This document shows positions 22,529 through 36,100 of a stretch of DNA of 64,000 nt, piece by piece (the stretch's first letter is position 1; each line of letters starts with the position of its first letter). The DNA is taken from assembly GCF_963678635.1 (NCBI RefSeq), contig NC_087070.1, forward strand, positions 36,459,109 to 36,523,108, written 5' to 3'. The translations under genes and the position numbers were made by a program. The stretch comes from Symsagittifera roscoffensis. Taxonomy: Eukaryota > Xenacoelomorpha > Acoela > Convolutidae. The notes under the pieces were generated by a model. It worked only from the letters and a program-made list of their open reading frames with translations, did no database searches and was not told the origin of the DNA.

Positions 22529-23941
22529 CTAGTATAATTTTGATATTTTAATTTCTCATAAATCCAAACAACAATAACAATCCTTTCAAATTGAAATTTG
22601 CATTTCTGAGAAATTGAAAAATTGCAATTGCTGACAAACTAAACAACCAACAAGCAAATGGTCTTTTTTTTATGGCTGGCCAAATTGTTTTTCGGAGCTT
22701 TCTTAAATTACTATAAAGACTTTTTTCTGGCGCAAAAAGGAAATTTTCATGGCTGGTAGCCGAACTTGGAGGTCATAAAATAATACCAATGGGGGACCCT
22801 TTGATTGGTGGGGTGGTCAAATCCCTGATAAAAATGCGACAAAATTTACTTATGCTTAACCGTTGAATTATTTCTTTATTTGGGTGTAATTTCGTTGCTA
22901 GGCATTTTAGGGGTGGAATAGTTAAAGAGATCCAATTTGACTAATATGTTTCGAATTTTATGCTGGTCGATACAATTTTCAACTTTCAAACTTTTATGCT
23001 AGTCGATACACCGCCCACCCAAGTATATATTTTTCTCACTTTCTTCGAACAAAAAATCTTGTTCTTTTTTTTCTGTTTTTTTCTCAATTAAGTGAAGAAT
23101 CTGAAAACGTTCACCAAATAATTTGTACACGAGTTACGGCTCTTGGATGATTGCATATGGGCAAGGGGGTTGCTTAACACAAAGTTTTGGATATTTTGTC
23201 ATTTTGTCTCTGGGGTGCTATTATGCGAATAGAATCAGAAAGCAAAAGCAGTACAACTACATAATTCTGAAATAATTTGACGACAAAGTTTGTCGCAAAT
23301 TATTTTTTGAGTTTTCGTTTTTTGAGAATACCCTCTGAGTTAGTATACATATTTAGCTATGCGTTAGTTTCTATTGTATCCTTTCGTCCAGTTGCTTCGA
23401 GACTTGGAAATTTTTTGGACCTGTGATCTTCGCGTGAGGCTTCTTCTTCGCTCACCCGCGACAGCTTATCTACTTGACCGCAGTAGGTTAATTGGTCTTT
23501 TCGGCTAGGTGAGCAACGTTGGTTGTTAGTGTCAGGTGCAGGTGCATCGCGAGATAGACAGACGTTTATGTCAGGTGCGGGTATGTTACTAGCAGTTCAG
23601 ATGGCCAATTTCAACTTTGAGTTTTTCAGATTTTTTCACAAAAATTGATAAGAAATTAGAAAAAAAAAGAAATATTTCGTTATTGTTTTTTTGCTTGAAT
23701 AGTTTTTTATCATGCAAATTTTCGGGTGCGACATTTTACCATAATTAATCGAACTTATTTACCTTGAAAAATTAAGTCACATAAAATATTACCAAACAAA
23801 GGAGGGACTCTTTGGTTGATGAGGGGGTCAATTTTTGTAGGGGGGATTTGCGGGGGGGGGGGGGGGGGTTAATGTTAGGGCAGTAACACTACTCAATGTA
23901 AGAATGGGTAATCTGAGCCTTCAAATTTGATGGTATATATT
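22529..23941. other. Gene-free stretch between A1 and the receptor's last exon
   Basis: AT-rich, with no convincing coding frame on either strand. It includes two related sequences near 22,780 and 23,800 (ggggacccttTGATTGG and gagggactctTTGGTTG types) and a 17-base G run at 23,852-23,868. The 3' UTR of the receptor gene must lie here, but no clear polyadenylation signal was picked out. Confidence 0.4.
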
Positions 23942-24158
23942 TCATTTTTTAAGTCCAAATGGGCCCCGGGTGCCAGCATACATATGGGTGTCGTCTTCCT
24001 CCCCGCAAGAACAGTCTGAACAACAACTGGTGGTGAGGAAGGAGTAGAGAAAAGGATTGAAAAGAGCATTCACATATGTGAACACAATTGAACTCTCCAT
24101 CCAGAAGTGTGAACAACCCCCTCCGCCGCCTCCTTCATCTTTAGACGCAAAGACAGAC
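23942..24158 (-). CDS. Receptor exon 4 (ECL3, TM7, C-tail)
   Basis: The acceptor is AATCTTCAG|. The exon codes for a Gly-run loop, TM7 with NALFNPFLYSFL, a Cys-cluster tail that could be palmitoylated, and a TGA stop at 23,942-23,944. It joins exon 3 in phase 2. Confidence 0.85.
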
Positions 24159-27100
24159 CTGAAGATTTGAAGAAATTATTATTTTGAACATTCCATCTAA
24201 TTACTTGGTGACGATAGAGTTTCAAGACAAATGTTTCATTAAACTTATTTTATTCATTTTTTCACGACAATTTGTTGTATATTTTTGAGCTTTTCAAACC
24301 CACCTCCAAGCTTAGGCGGAAGTAAATACTAAAATTAGGTGTTCAAAGGATTTACAATCGATTATAATCGTGATATTTTCCAAGAGATTATAATATCTTA
24401 AAATCGGTTACAATTGATTATAGTTCATCCAAAAAGCTTTTACAGTCAGTTATAACCAATTCTAATCGAGTATAATCTCTTATTTTGCGAAACGTTTGTC
24501 GCACCAAATTATAAAAATTTTTAATTATATCCTATGGGTTATTATTTTACTGTCAGTAACAAAATCTCTAAAAGTTCATAGAACACAAAAACTTTCCAAG
24601 AAACAAAAGTTCATAGCGAACCTATCATATTAGCTGAAAGGTTAGGTTCCCGCGGTAAGTGAAAAACAATTTTTTTAATAATCAAGGAAACTAAAGCCAT
24701 GTCCTGATAATTCTGTGGTTGAACAACTCTAATAGAGAAGAGATGAAAAAACAAAAACTTTATAAATTTGAATTCATTTGAAAACCTTTCTTTTTTTGAT
24801 TTTTCTCATTTTTCACATAAACCAATGCTTGCAATTAACATAAGGAATAAGCAATTCAGATGCAAAATTGAAAACAAAATGGGCAAAAAAGTGATTACAA
24901 TCGATTATAATCAATTACAAGGAATATTTTGTACCATAAGAAATTGGGATAGAAATAATTGATCAAAAGCGATCATAATTGATACTAAAAACATAAGGTA
25001 ATAGATTATTAACGCTTGAAACTGGATGCGGGAAAAATTTCAATGGATGGATAAGCTTACTCATTTATTCACCTCTAATTTATGCATTTTAAACAAATTA
25101 ACAACAAAGGCAAAATTAATTAGTATATTTTATAGAAAAAATTGAAGGCTATAATTTTATAAAAAATTGAACCTTGAAAATTAAAGACGCCGCCTGAATC
25201 AGGGGCGGACTTAGGGGGGCGGGAGGACAGGCACCCCCTCTTCAGGAATTCGACCCCCTGCCCACCCAAAGGGTCCCCCTTTTGGTACTTTTTAGGAAAT
25301 CCTTTTTTGGCCGAATGGGCCTTAAATTTTTCTAAAGGCGCCTTTGGCGCCAAAATATACAAACTTAGAGGGAGAGCGCGCGCCAAAAAACGCGATTTTT
25401 TGTCAAAATTTTCCAAAAAGAGCCAAAAACTGCTTTTTCGACCTGTTTTCATATCAAAAATTTGCCTGCGCCGCAGAAAGTGGCCAAAACAGCGTGATTT
25501 TAGTGCTTTAGGAGAGCTCGAAAAATCAGTTTGGTCGACCTAAAAAAATAGGTCGTCAAAATTTTCGTGAGCATCAGAGAACGTGAACAAAAGTTTAAAA
25601 TATCAAAACTGTATGTGGGGTTAAATGGTAGAAGAGCTTTTTACAAATGTTATCTTTTTAATCAAAATTACTGACCTGAACAAACACACCCAGAAGGGAA
25701 GATGAAATATCCAGAATAGCGCAACCAGCGCTGCTATCATTCTGAATAATTTTCTCTGATGAATCGAACTGTTGGCGGTTAAAGTGAGAATATTGTCAGT
25801 TTTGATGGCAATAATTGAGTAAAAAAACGCAATAATAACTCCCGGAATACAATAAGTGGTTGCAAAGAGAAAGTAGTAGTATCGACTCATGAAGCTTTCC
25901 GAGTAGTTTGATATGCAAGCGATGACGTTTTCGTGCAGCTCGGTGAACATGGCTGCCGGAATTGCGGCAACGGAACCAGCAATCCAAATAAATCCACAGA
26001 CTGAAAAATCAAAAAAAACAGATGTTATTTGACTATCAATCGATATTTTAGGCATCGTAGATATCTTTTAAATAACCAGCTAGACTCCTAATCCTGGGTA
26101 ATTTAATCAAAATAAGAACCTGTTTTACTTGCAGCTTCGGGTCTATTTTTTTTTTACTTTTTTCGACGCGAAGTCATGTTAGAAATAGTTATCGGAGTTG
26201 CCGAGTCATAAATCATGTCAAAGCTCTTCCAGTCGTTATTTGAGCGATAAAAAATTCAACCGGGTATCTGGCACGGCAGCCAGGTATCCGGACCTCTACA
26301 GTTCATAAAACAGTCACAGTTAACTATTTTGGTTATAATTGTTCATCTTTGTCCTATTTTTCTATGTTTTGATAAAACCAAGTCTTTTCCTTTCATCCTT
26401 TATTTTTGTGGTACCCAAATTTAAATGACTATCGTTAAGAAAAACTAATTTATATTTCGAAAGAATTAAATTGTTGTTTAAATATTAGGTATTCTCCGTA
26501 AGAACTGCTGAGATCTACGTAGATTCATGTTAGTCTGATCGACTCAGCGGTGTACATAGGGTTTGAGTTACAGTGACATTGATCAATGATAAAATATAAA
26601 TAGATATATAGATCAATCAAGGTTGCGTCACGTTACTGCTATTGCAGTAGCAGTATCACATATCTCCTCGGGTGGAAAAATTGTTTTCCTTTATGCAATT
26701 AATTTCATAATATCAAAAGGAGTTTTTAGCCTCCGTTTTAAAAGTTTCAGTTTCAATTGCAAAATTTTTGTTGTTGGCTGCTATTTTCCCCGCTTCAACC
26801 TGATAGTGAGCTATTTGGCCTAACAATCTGCCTCGTCTTTGAAAAATTCGCGTTTTGAAATTTTCAGTGATAGGTTTTCCTCATCTAAAATTTTCGACTT
26901 TTTTCAAGACTCATGCAGTCTAATGCTTTGTGATGGGGGTTAATTGCTGCTACTAAGAACCTTTGGTCTAATTCGTTCATTGATCATTATGCGGATCTCG
27001 TGACAAATGGTCAACAATTCCCGAGTCCTTATCTGGATAGTGAGCTATTTTGAATTGATAGTGCACTAACCTATCTATCCAACGGGTCAACCTAGATTTT

Positions 27101-30100
27101 TTGTCTTGTTCCCATCTAGGGCTAACTATAGGGCTTTATGGTCAGTTGCAAGGACGATTTTTTTCCCAATAAGTTGTTTTTGTATCTGTCAGCTGCCTAA
27201 GCATGCGCGAAGTCATTTGTAGGGTATCTTCTTTCTTATATAGTTAGGTAACTAGATACAATAGAGATTGGAACCCACTCCCCTCATTTTATTGCTGCTC
27301 TAGTGTGGCCCCCAGACCATTGTGGCTGGCGTCGCATTTGACCCTTGTGTTTCTAATTGCATCGTAAAAATGTACCTTCAAAAAAGTGACAACTGCGTTT
27401 TTGATGCTTTCGAACACGGCTGTATGTTTTTCCCCGCACTCAATTTTTTCACTGATAGTTTCAAGTTTTATGTTTTTTTTTTTGGTTTTCTTCTTTTAGT
27501 ATTGGTCGGAGCTTATTTGTGAGGCTCGCCGTGTTCGAAATGAAATTTGAGAGATTATTTATACTAGCAAGAAAGGATCTTAACTGCTTTCATGATTTTG
27601 GTGGGTTGAGATTCTGAATGGCCTCTGCTTTAGTGAATTTTGTCGGAATCGGTGAGTAGAATTCGAGTTCATCATCCTTCGGCATTTGGTACTCGTTTTT
27701 AATTAGTTGCCCATTCAATGGTTTCGCTTCTAAAGCCAATTTTATTGATTTATCGTTTTTGACTGATATATTATTTGGGGCAAAGAAATGGCCTAACAAT
27801 CTGCCTCGTCTTTGAAAAATTCGCGTTTTGAAATTTTCAGTGCCAGTTTTTCCTCATCTAAAATTTTCAAGACATTTTTTCACTAATTTTTTATTACGAA
27901 TTTTTCCCATTTCGACACAATGAGAATATCGTCCAACAAACAAAAGGTGTTCTTTGCATGGTTTATTAATTTTTCCATGGCTTTTTGGAACTCAGCCGGC
28001 ATGTCTGCTTAGCCATAAAACTCCGTTAGGAACCTATAGGTTCCTGTAGCATTACTACCTGCAACTTTAAAATTGCTCTGTCGAGCTGTGTCTGCAGTCA
28101 ATTTGAATTGACTATAAGCATACTTTAGGTCTAGCACCGTGAAATATAGTGTACCTTTTTTGTTTTTCAGTATCACTTTGGATCACTCCATCTATGAGTT
28201 CATCAGCCATCGGCATTTGGTACTCGTTTTTAAATAGTTGCCTTTTCAGTGGCTTCGCTTCTGAGGCCAGTTTTATCGATTTATCGTTTTTGACTGTTAT
28301 AATATTTGGGGCAAAGAAACAATCACTTGTACACTTGTCTAGTTTTGTGATTTGACCTTCCGACAAAAGTTTCTGAATTTCGGCATGTACGTTATCCTGT
28401 GTTTGGATTGGTATTCTCCTCCCTTTTTCTAGAATTGGGCAAAGGGGGTATTTGCATTTTGAACTTACGATATAAATATTTTTGAAATTCCCTGTTTTTC
28501 TAACAAGTCTTTAAATTGAGTTAAAAATTGCACAATAACACGTCAAACCATGAAAGTTCCCTTGCAGCTGGTCTCTGTATGGTTTATTTTCCCACTTTTC
28601 TGTGATGGTCCAAGCCCATTATGAATCTAGTTCTGCGTTTTGTTACAAGGAACGTGGCAACCTTCATCTCCCAGCCTGCCGAACGTAGTTCTGTCCTGAG
28701 AGCCCTAGGATGGGCATCGGTTGTTTGATGTAGTTCACGAACGTGCCACCAGATTCAACTTATCTGCCGGTATAAATCGTGCTTTCTTGGATATTTATTT
28801 TTTGGAACTTGGGTCTTTATTGGCATTTGGGTCTCTGAGGAGATTGATTTTTTTGTATTCTCATTTTCTCCCAACTCGTTAGTCGCTTTCTTTCCTGTAT
28901 TCTCTCGTGATGTATATCGAGATGTATATCGAGAATATTTCCTCCTCTGGTTTATATATCGGAATTGACATAACCTTTAGTTTGTTGCATGATCTTTAAT
29001 CTTCCACATTCAGATTACATTTCTCCTCTAATTTTTCAGTGTCCAAAGTTATTTTGCTTACTGAAACGATCTGCACAATTTCGCGAAATGATTCGGTTTA
29101 TTATTTGCAAGTTTTTCTCATTGCCAGACAAGCTTTCCGGTGTCCATATTCAAGTGTGCTTCCACGTCCATTACAGAGTGTTGTTTGTTCATTAGAAGTT
29201 GTGAATTTTTTGATGTTTTTCAGATTGAAAGGTTGTTTTCTAATAACCCTATTTGAATTTCTTACTGTTATTAGTGGCTCTTGCTTTCTTTTAAAACCCA
29301 AACTGTAATTTGTTTCTAGACCTCCAGTTGTTGCTGCGTTCGTTTTTTAAAATGCCATTGTGGTCAATTTGCTATGTTCAAAATTTTTAGCTCTTTTAAA
29401 CACCTCTTCTGGTGCGAGTATTTCAAAAGGCAAGGTATCTTGTAGAGTCATATTTGAAATCTTTGATATAAACAAATTACGAACGGTTTCGTCTTCCAGA
29501 TTTCTCAACTCGGATCTTGCTGCTTGTGCAGTCAATGCCGCGTGAAATGCTTCTAACGTCTCTCCCTGCTGCTGCATTCTAGTGAAGAGTTTGTATCTTC
29601 CGTATGTTACACATTTCACTTTTTGGAGTATATCCGACTAGGTCGCTTATTTCCTTGAATAAAATTTTGGATATTTTTGCGTGGGGGTTGTTTTGTAGGA
29701 ATTTCTTCTTCCCTTCCGTTCCCAGAGAGAGTAATAGTCTGGATACGAGCTTCTATTGTACCTCGTTGTAATAAATGTTGTGACCAACTCTTGGTCCTCG
29801 TTTTTTTCGCTCTTGATTCTCACGTGTCACCCTGTCTCTGGTTAATTTGTCTCTGAGATCTTTTGCTGCTCTTGCAATTGCGTCTTCCTTCTCCCTCGGT
29901 ATTTCAGGTCTTGGAGGTGGTTCTTCCAGCACTTTTTTAGGGCTTCAGCCATAATCTCTGGATTAACATTCCTTGACCGTAACCGCCATTAGAAAATGCT
30001 CTAGCCAAATTTTGGATTGCCAAGGTCAGTCTGAAATAGCTGATACCCCATATCAGTACAATTTACCTGAGCTAAGAATCCTGCTGGCTGTGCCATTTGA

Positions 30101-33100
30101 TATCCTACAAGACTATCGTTAAGGAAAACTAATTTATAATTCCAAAGAATTAAATTGTTTCTTAAATAATAAATTTTCTCAGTGAGAACTAATGAGATCT
30201 ACGTAGGTTCATGTTATTTTGATCGGCTCAGCGGTGTACCGAAAGTTTGAGTTACAGTGACCTTGGTCAATGATAAATTATAAATTGATATATAGACCAT
30301 TTAAGGTTACGTCAGGTTACTGCTATTGCAGTAGCAGTATCATAATTTTTTAAATCAAATATGCGATCATATCGATACCTTGCATAACCTTTGTTTTTTC
30401 AGTTTTAGTGTTTTAGAAGGTTCAGAAATGAGCTGCTAAGTACACGTAGAAGCCACAGTTTTCAAAATTTTCGCATTTATTTTATTTGCTCTGCCTAACA
30501 TTAATTTAGTTCGCTACTTGCAGCGCATTGGCGTTAAGTATTTTCGCTACCCACCAATTGCCGCGAGAAGGACTTTGCTATGCGTTTTTTGTTCATCCAA
30601 AACTAAGTGCCTGAAAAAGTAACGTTGAGAGTTGATTTTTTTGTTTAAAAGTCAGTTTGAGGCTGTCAAAATTTTAGAAGTGTATAGAGCAGATTTACTA
30701 GCGAGTAATGATGAGGCTGAATTTGAATGTTCGCTAATAAAAACTACTAGATAGTTTTTGAAGTAAAATGTATTACCAGACTTTCTGTGACTATTACTCC
30801 AACTACTGAAAATGAAATCGAACTTCGATTTTTGTTGATGTATTTTGATGACAATTAGGTACCTTAAGCAAAGGTGAGATTTGGTTAATTGGCATATCGA
30901 ATTAAAGCTTGTTTCATCGTGTTTCAATCTGTACTGAAAGTTTTTTGAAGTTATTTAATCGCTGCCGTAGTTTAAGGTTTTTAAGAGTAAAAATGAGTTC
31001 ATTCTAGTTAAAGGAAAAATGGGATTATTTATACCTTGTATTGAATAAGAATTCTTAAGCATCTTTTAACCGGAAAATTAATTTATTGAAATTTTTCTAC
31101 TTCCACAACCAAAAATACTAGTAGTTTTTCAGTTTGGTAAAGATGCTTTGTTAAACATAAACCGAAAAAAAATGAAATTGAAAAAAACCATTCAAATTTA
31201 TTTCAAACAAGCTAATGGAGAAATATTTGATAAAACGGCAACGATTTCAATTTTTCCATAATTTTAAATTTGTTTCTCAGATTGAGAAGTTTTCCAAAAT
31301 CTAGCTTCGGCGCAGTCTATTTTTTTTATTTGAGCTCAAAATTTGGGTATAAATTCTAAGTTTTAAATCAACCATTACTCAAATTGCCTTTCCTAAATTT
31401 GATATTTAAAAAAAATTGCGAGTGAAAAAAATTACATATGAGAGGGCGCTGCCTTGCTTTTTGCTTCAATTGGAAAACTGAGAAATAGGTTGTTATTGTT
31501 TTGAATCCAGCAGTTTACATAAAACTTTGTTCTTTTTTATCCCCTTCTCTGCGTCTGCTTAACATGCAGGTTAAAAATTTATCGGGTAAAAATTGATGTT
31601 TTTTTCTACATGATTTCGTTGGATCAAAACATGGAAAAATTTGTTTTAAGTTTTTTGGCGAAACCATTGGTTACTGCGATGTTCTCAGTATTACTTATTT
31701 GTGTTACCGTAAAAAAACGAAGCTGCTAGCAAATTTTCAGAAGTTATGAATAGACCATCCGATGCATTATGTTACGATAAACTCTTGCGGTAATGTCATC
31801 AAAGCAGTCTTATCCATTTTTTCACCGAGCCATCTACGCTTGTTTGAGCAAATTAGGAAGCGTGGGAGGGTGCGGGGGGGAGGGGATGGTGTTTGTGAGC
31901 TGAAAATTTCAATATCATATTTTTTAAAAATTTTTTCAATCACATCCTAAAAAAGGCAAATTTATACAGAAGCGGCGGGAAAATTTATACAGCGCATCCG
32001 ACTTTTTAAGGTGGTCGGAAGAAATGTTTTAAATTTTTCCCCGTAGAAAAAGCTTCAGCTCTCTCACCTATAAACTGCCATTTGACTTCCAGCTCGCGGT
32101 GCAAATTGCCTCTATTGGTGACTTTGACTAGCCGCTCGTAGGCCATAGTGAGAATGGTCAAACTTGACACTTGTAGAAGCATTATGTCGAGCGAGTTGAA
32201 CACTTTGCATAACGAGGAGCTCGTCAGTGTGGGGAACTTGTCGTAGTATCTGAAAAAAGTCTACAGATTTGCAAAAAATTGGGACACACACAACTAATTA
32301 AAAAGAGCAATCGCTTAATTCTGGCAGTGTTTTTCATGCAACTTTAATGGTTCAAACAACCTTAGGACATGAACTTTGTCATGAAAGTTAGCTTTTGCAT
32401 TTAAAACTTTTCCGAAATAGGTCATTTGCTCTTTTTAACTATTTTTGTCTGACCTCATACCGTGTTACTAGGAGGCGGAGCAATAAGCAGATTGGTCCAA
32501 GAGCAGAAAAACAGAAAAATATTGACCTATATGAGTTAATACGGGCTAATTGATAGTACAATAATTATAATCGTCAAAAACACCAAGGAAATGAATAAAT
32601 TATGCATGAATTGAATAAGTTCATTAAGTTTTTTGGTTGAATTTTAAAAAAAAATGGATTAAAATATTCAAGTTATGCATAAAATATTCATTGCTTTGGT
32701 AATATTGTAATTTCTTATAATTATTTTTTCGATTAGCTTGTAAAAATTAAAACTTTGCTGTTTTTCTGCTCTTGAACCCATTCTGCTTATTGAATAGCCA
32801 CCGTGTTGCAACTGAATATACAGTGCTGATTTAAATTATCCGGTTTTAGTAGAAAATTATCCGATTTTACGTGAAAAATGTTTCAGACCAATCTTGTTTA
32901 AAATTGTAACAGAATCAAAATGGCGCAATTTGATTTGCTAAACTCGGGCCCAACATTTTACCCCAAAAACAATTAATTGTGGCTTCTAGCAATCAAACAT
33001 TACTCCAAACTTGTTTGTTGCTTACCGACACAACTGTAAAACTGTATGCCTCTTATGTAGTTCAACAAAAATTAAGAAGAGTGTAATCTCCAAAAATGGG

Positions 33101-36100
33101 CGCAAAAAGTTTCAATAATGTTACTATTTATTAGTGTTCATATAGTAAAAATTAGTGTTTATTTGGTAAAAACGATATTTTCTGGCCATCAATCGAAAAT
33201 AAACATCAAATTTGTTGGGCTAAATAAGATTTTTGTAGTAATATTTTGGTCAATGAATGAACAAAACAGTTGAGAGTAATTTTTGAATGACTAAAAAAAA
33301 TCAAAGAATGATAAATTTTTGGGTCCGAATTTTGCAAAACAAATTGCAATCTATTTACTCTGTAAAGTTTTAAAATCAGATTGGTCTCCATCTTTTTTTT
33401 TCTAAAATCAACCCAAGTTGAGAAAAACGCATAATAGTTTTTATGTTTTATTCGTTTTGTCCGGATTATTTAAACCAGCACTGTAGTACACCAAGTTCGA
33501 CTACACATCTTCATTTAAAATTGAGAAACTTTAAAATTGTTAGTTTTTGTATTGAAATCAAAAGAAAAGCCAGGAGTTTTTATAATTAAATTACATTTTT
33601 CGACAAAATGGGCGAATTTTTAAAACAAAACCATTTCTTGTCGGAAAGTTTGAAAAAAATTGATGAATGCATCTAATAGTTTGACAATGTAATAGACAAA
33701 AGGCAAAAAAAAAGAGATATTTTGCGACTTTTCACAGTAAAAATGCTGCTCTGTGTTATATTCAAGCTTGCTAATTGTTCCTATTTTTGAAGAAAGTCTT
33801 ATACCAATTTTTAAAAGTTTTTCTTTTGAGGGATCGGTTTCTGAATTATTATGCGCCCCGCCAGTATTATTAAACCCTTTATCAACCTGCCAATATTCAC
33901 GCCAAACTGCTCATTTTATAAATTGATGCTGAAATTGTGACGCCCTTTTTGCGTTTGGCAAACAATTTCGCACTACATATCGTTCCCTATTGAATTTGGG
34001 CGAGCTAACTGGTCTTAACAGTCAGAACATTCAGGGTTTTGCCCTGATAAAAGCGGTCTTGTTTTTATTTAATGCAGAGTCGATTCTAGCTACTATAGCA
34101 ATTGACTTTTAAATCCAGAAGATTACACGCAGCGCAGTTTTAAATATATTGATTTACTGGTCATTTCTACTAAACATTTTTGGTTTCACTTATTGTTCAA
34201 ATTTTCGAAGAAAATGATAGAATACTTCTGCTCCGCGGGGTTGTTTTTCCCCAAACAAACTTCGAGCCTTAAACTATTAATTTCTGACAAATCATTCAAA
34301 AAAATTTTGTTGTCTTGAGCTCAAATTAAAAAAAACAATTCTAATTAAAATCAATTTTTTTTTTTATAATTATGGAGTTGAAATATTGTCAGTTCGGCCG
34401 ATTTGAGATTTAAAAAAAAACGCGCGATAAATGCTTATAACTCATTTCGGATTTGAGCCCCAATATGAATGAATGCTTAATATTTAGTCTATTGGAATTT
34501 TGCCAACGTCATTTTGTATCTAACAAAGCGTGTGAGTTGATAATTTTATTTTTAAACTCTCAAAATTAATTTCATTTTTCAGTCGAGTTGCGGTTTTAGA
34601 AATTTTGAAATTCCTGCGGAGTTTAGGCTTGGGTAATATTATCCAACTTGCGTAAATTTGCACGATCTGGTTTATCATGGTTGTATGAATTATTGAATGA
34701 ATTAACTTAAAAAAAAGCAAAAAGAGTTTTTTTTTTATTTCTCACAAAAACAATTTTGCACTGCTTAATATTTGAAGCAAGTAATTCTTCCTAATTTCAA
34801 AGAAAGTGGGGATTATAGATGCGCGTTTTTTTAGACAAATTTTTAAAATAATTTTTTCTGAGGGGATCGATCCCGGATTAACGTGCGCCCCTCGAACACC
34901 CTTATATTAACCTAGCAATAGTGACGCTAAACTGTTTCATAATGAAATGCTTAAAAGGTGAACCGAATTTTCACGCGTCGAGAATTATCCCGCACTACAT
35001 ATAATTTCAAATTGAATTGAGGCAAGCTAATTGGTTTTTCGAACTCCACACATAACTCAGATTTTAAAATTTAAATCTTTTATTTTCATCCTAAAAATCT
35101 GTTGCTCAACATGTCATTAACTTAAAAAAATTCGAGACCAGTTAATTAGATCAAAATTGTATCAATATAAGGCAGCGTCGATTATAGCTACCCAGGCGAT
35201 TGACGTTTATCTGCAGAAAACTATACGCCGCTCAGTTATATGTAGACTTTTTTGGTCAATTCCATTTAACATTTGTGATCTTCCCTTTACTTGTTATTCC
35301 ATTCACAAAAAATTGACAGAATATTTATGCTCCGCGGGCTGGTTTTTTTCTCCAGACAAACTTCGACTTTTAAACTTGACAAAATTTTTAATATCATTCA
35401 AAAGGTATTGTTGTTCTGAGCTCAAAATTAAAAAAAGAGTAATCTGATTAACTTTGAAAAAGCAATGGGGGTTTGAAGTATTGCCAGTTTGTCAGATTCG
35501 AGCAGTTTTTTGTACTTTCAGTCGAATTGCGTTTTTCGAGATTTTGAAATTCTTGCAGAATTTAAGCTTGGGCAAATTATGCAACTTGCGCAAAATTCCC
35601 CGGTCTGGTTGCTCATTGTTGTATGGACTTTGAAGTAAGTTTGTGTGAAAACTCATTTAAAAAAATTTTTCGAAAACATGTTAGGCCTAGTCATTTTCAA
35701 CTGGTAATTAGTTAGAGCAAATTTTTGCACTGATGACGTATAATTATGTTGAACTCTGTTTGTAGTGGCAAATGTACCACGTAAAAAGGATTTTTTTTCA
35801 AAATTCATCCGCGGGACTAGTCGCTTGATTTATGTTTCGACTTTCTTGACCCAAAAGTTAGTATGTTTTGACCTTGTCGACCAAATTTTGGGCTCGTTTT
35901 CATTTTCCACTGACATACAAATTTTTCCATTTTCTGGAAAATTTGGAAAATTTGAAGTGTGGGGAATGTGGAAAAGAGTCAAAAATTTTCAGATATGTAT
36001 AGTATCGCAAAAAAATAATAACTTTTACAAAAAATGATAAAAAACAAGATATCAAATGAAAAAAAAACTTTACCTCAAATAGCATCCAGTGAAGAGTAAC

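Larger units (their letters stand above)
26426..30344 (-). mobile_element. Element B3: decayed Ty3/gypsy LTR retrotransposon inside receptor intron 2
   Basis: Direct 235-bp repeats at both ends (26,426-26,660 and 30,110-30,344) enclose, in minus-strand order, gag, RT and RNase H fragments. In element sense the left (3') LTR begins TGTGATACTGC, after a purine-rich GAGGAGATA that could be the polypurine tract, and ends CGATAGTCA. About 30 mismatches between the LTRs counted by eye mean an old insertion. No integrase is found, so the copy is an internal-deletion relic. No convincing target-site duplication was seen. Confidence 0.82.

Noticed and set aside
25120..25543. Overlapping Arg/Lys-rich frames on both strands
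   Set aside because: They lie in a GC-rich repeat inside receptor intron 3 and show no protein-like pattern.
26410..30350. Target-site duplication for element B3
   Set aside because: Left flank TTAAA and right flank ATTTT do not match; after about 30 LTR mismatches any duplication has probably decayed.
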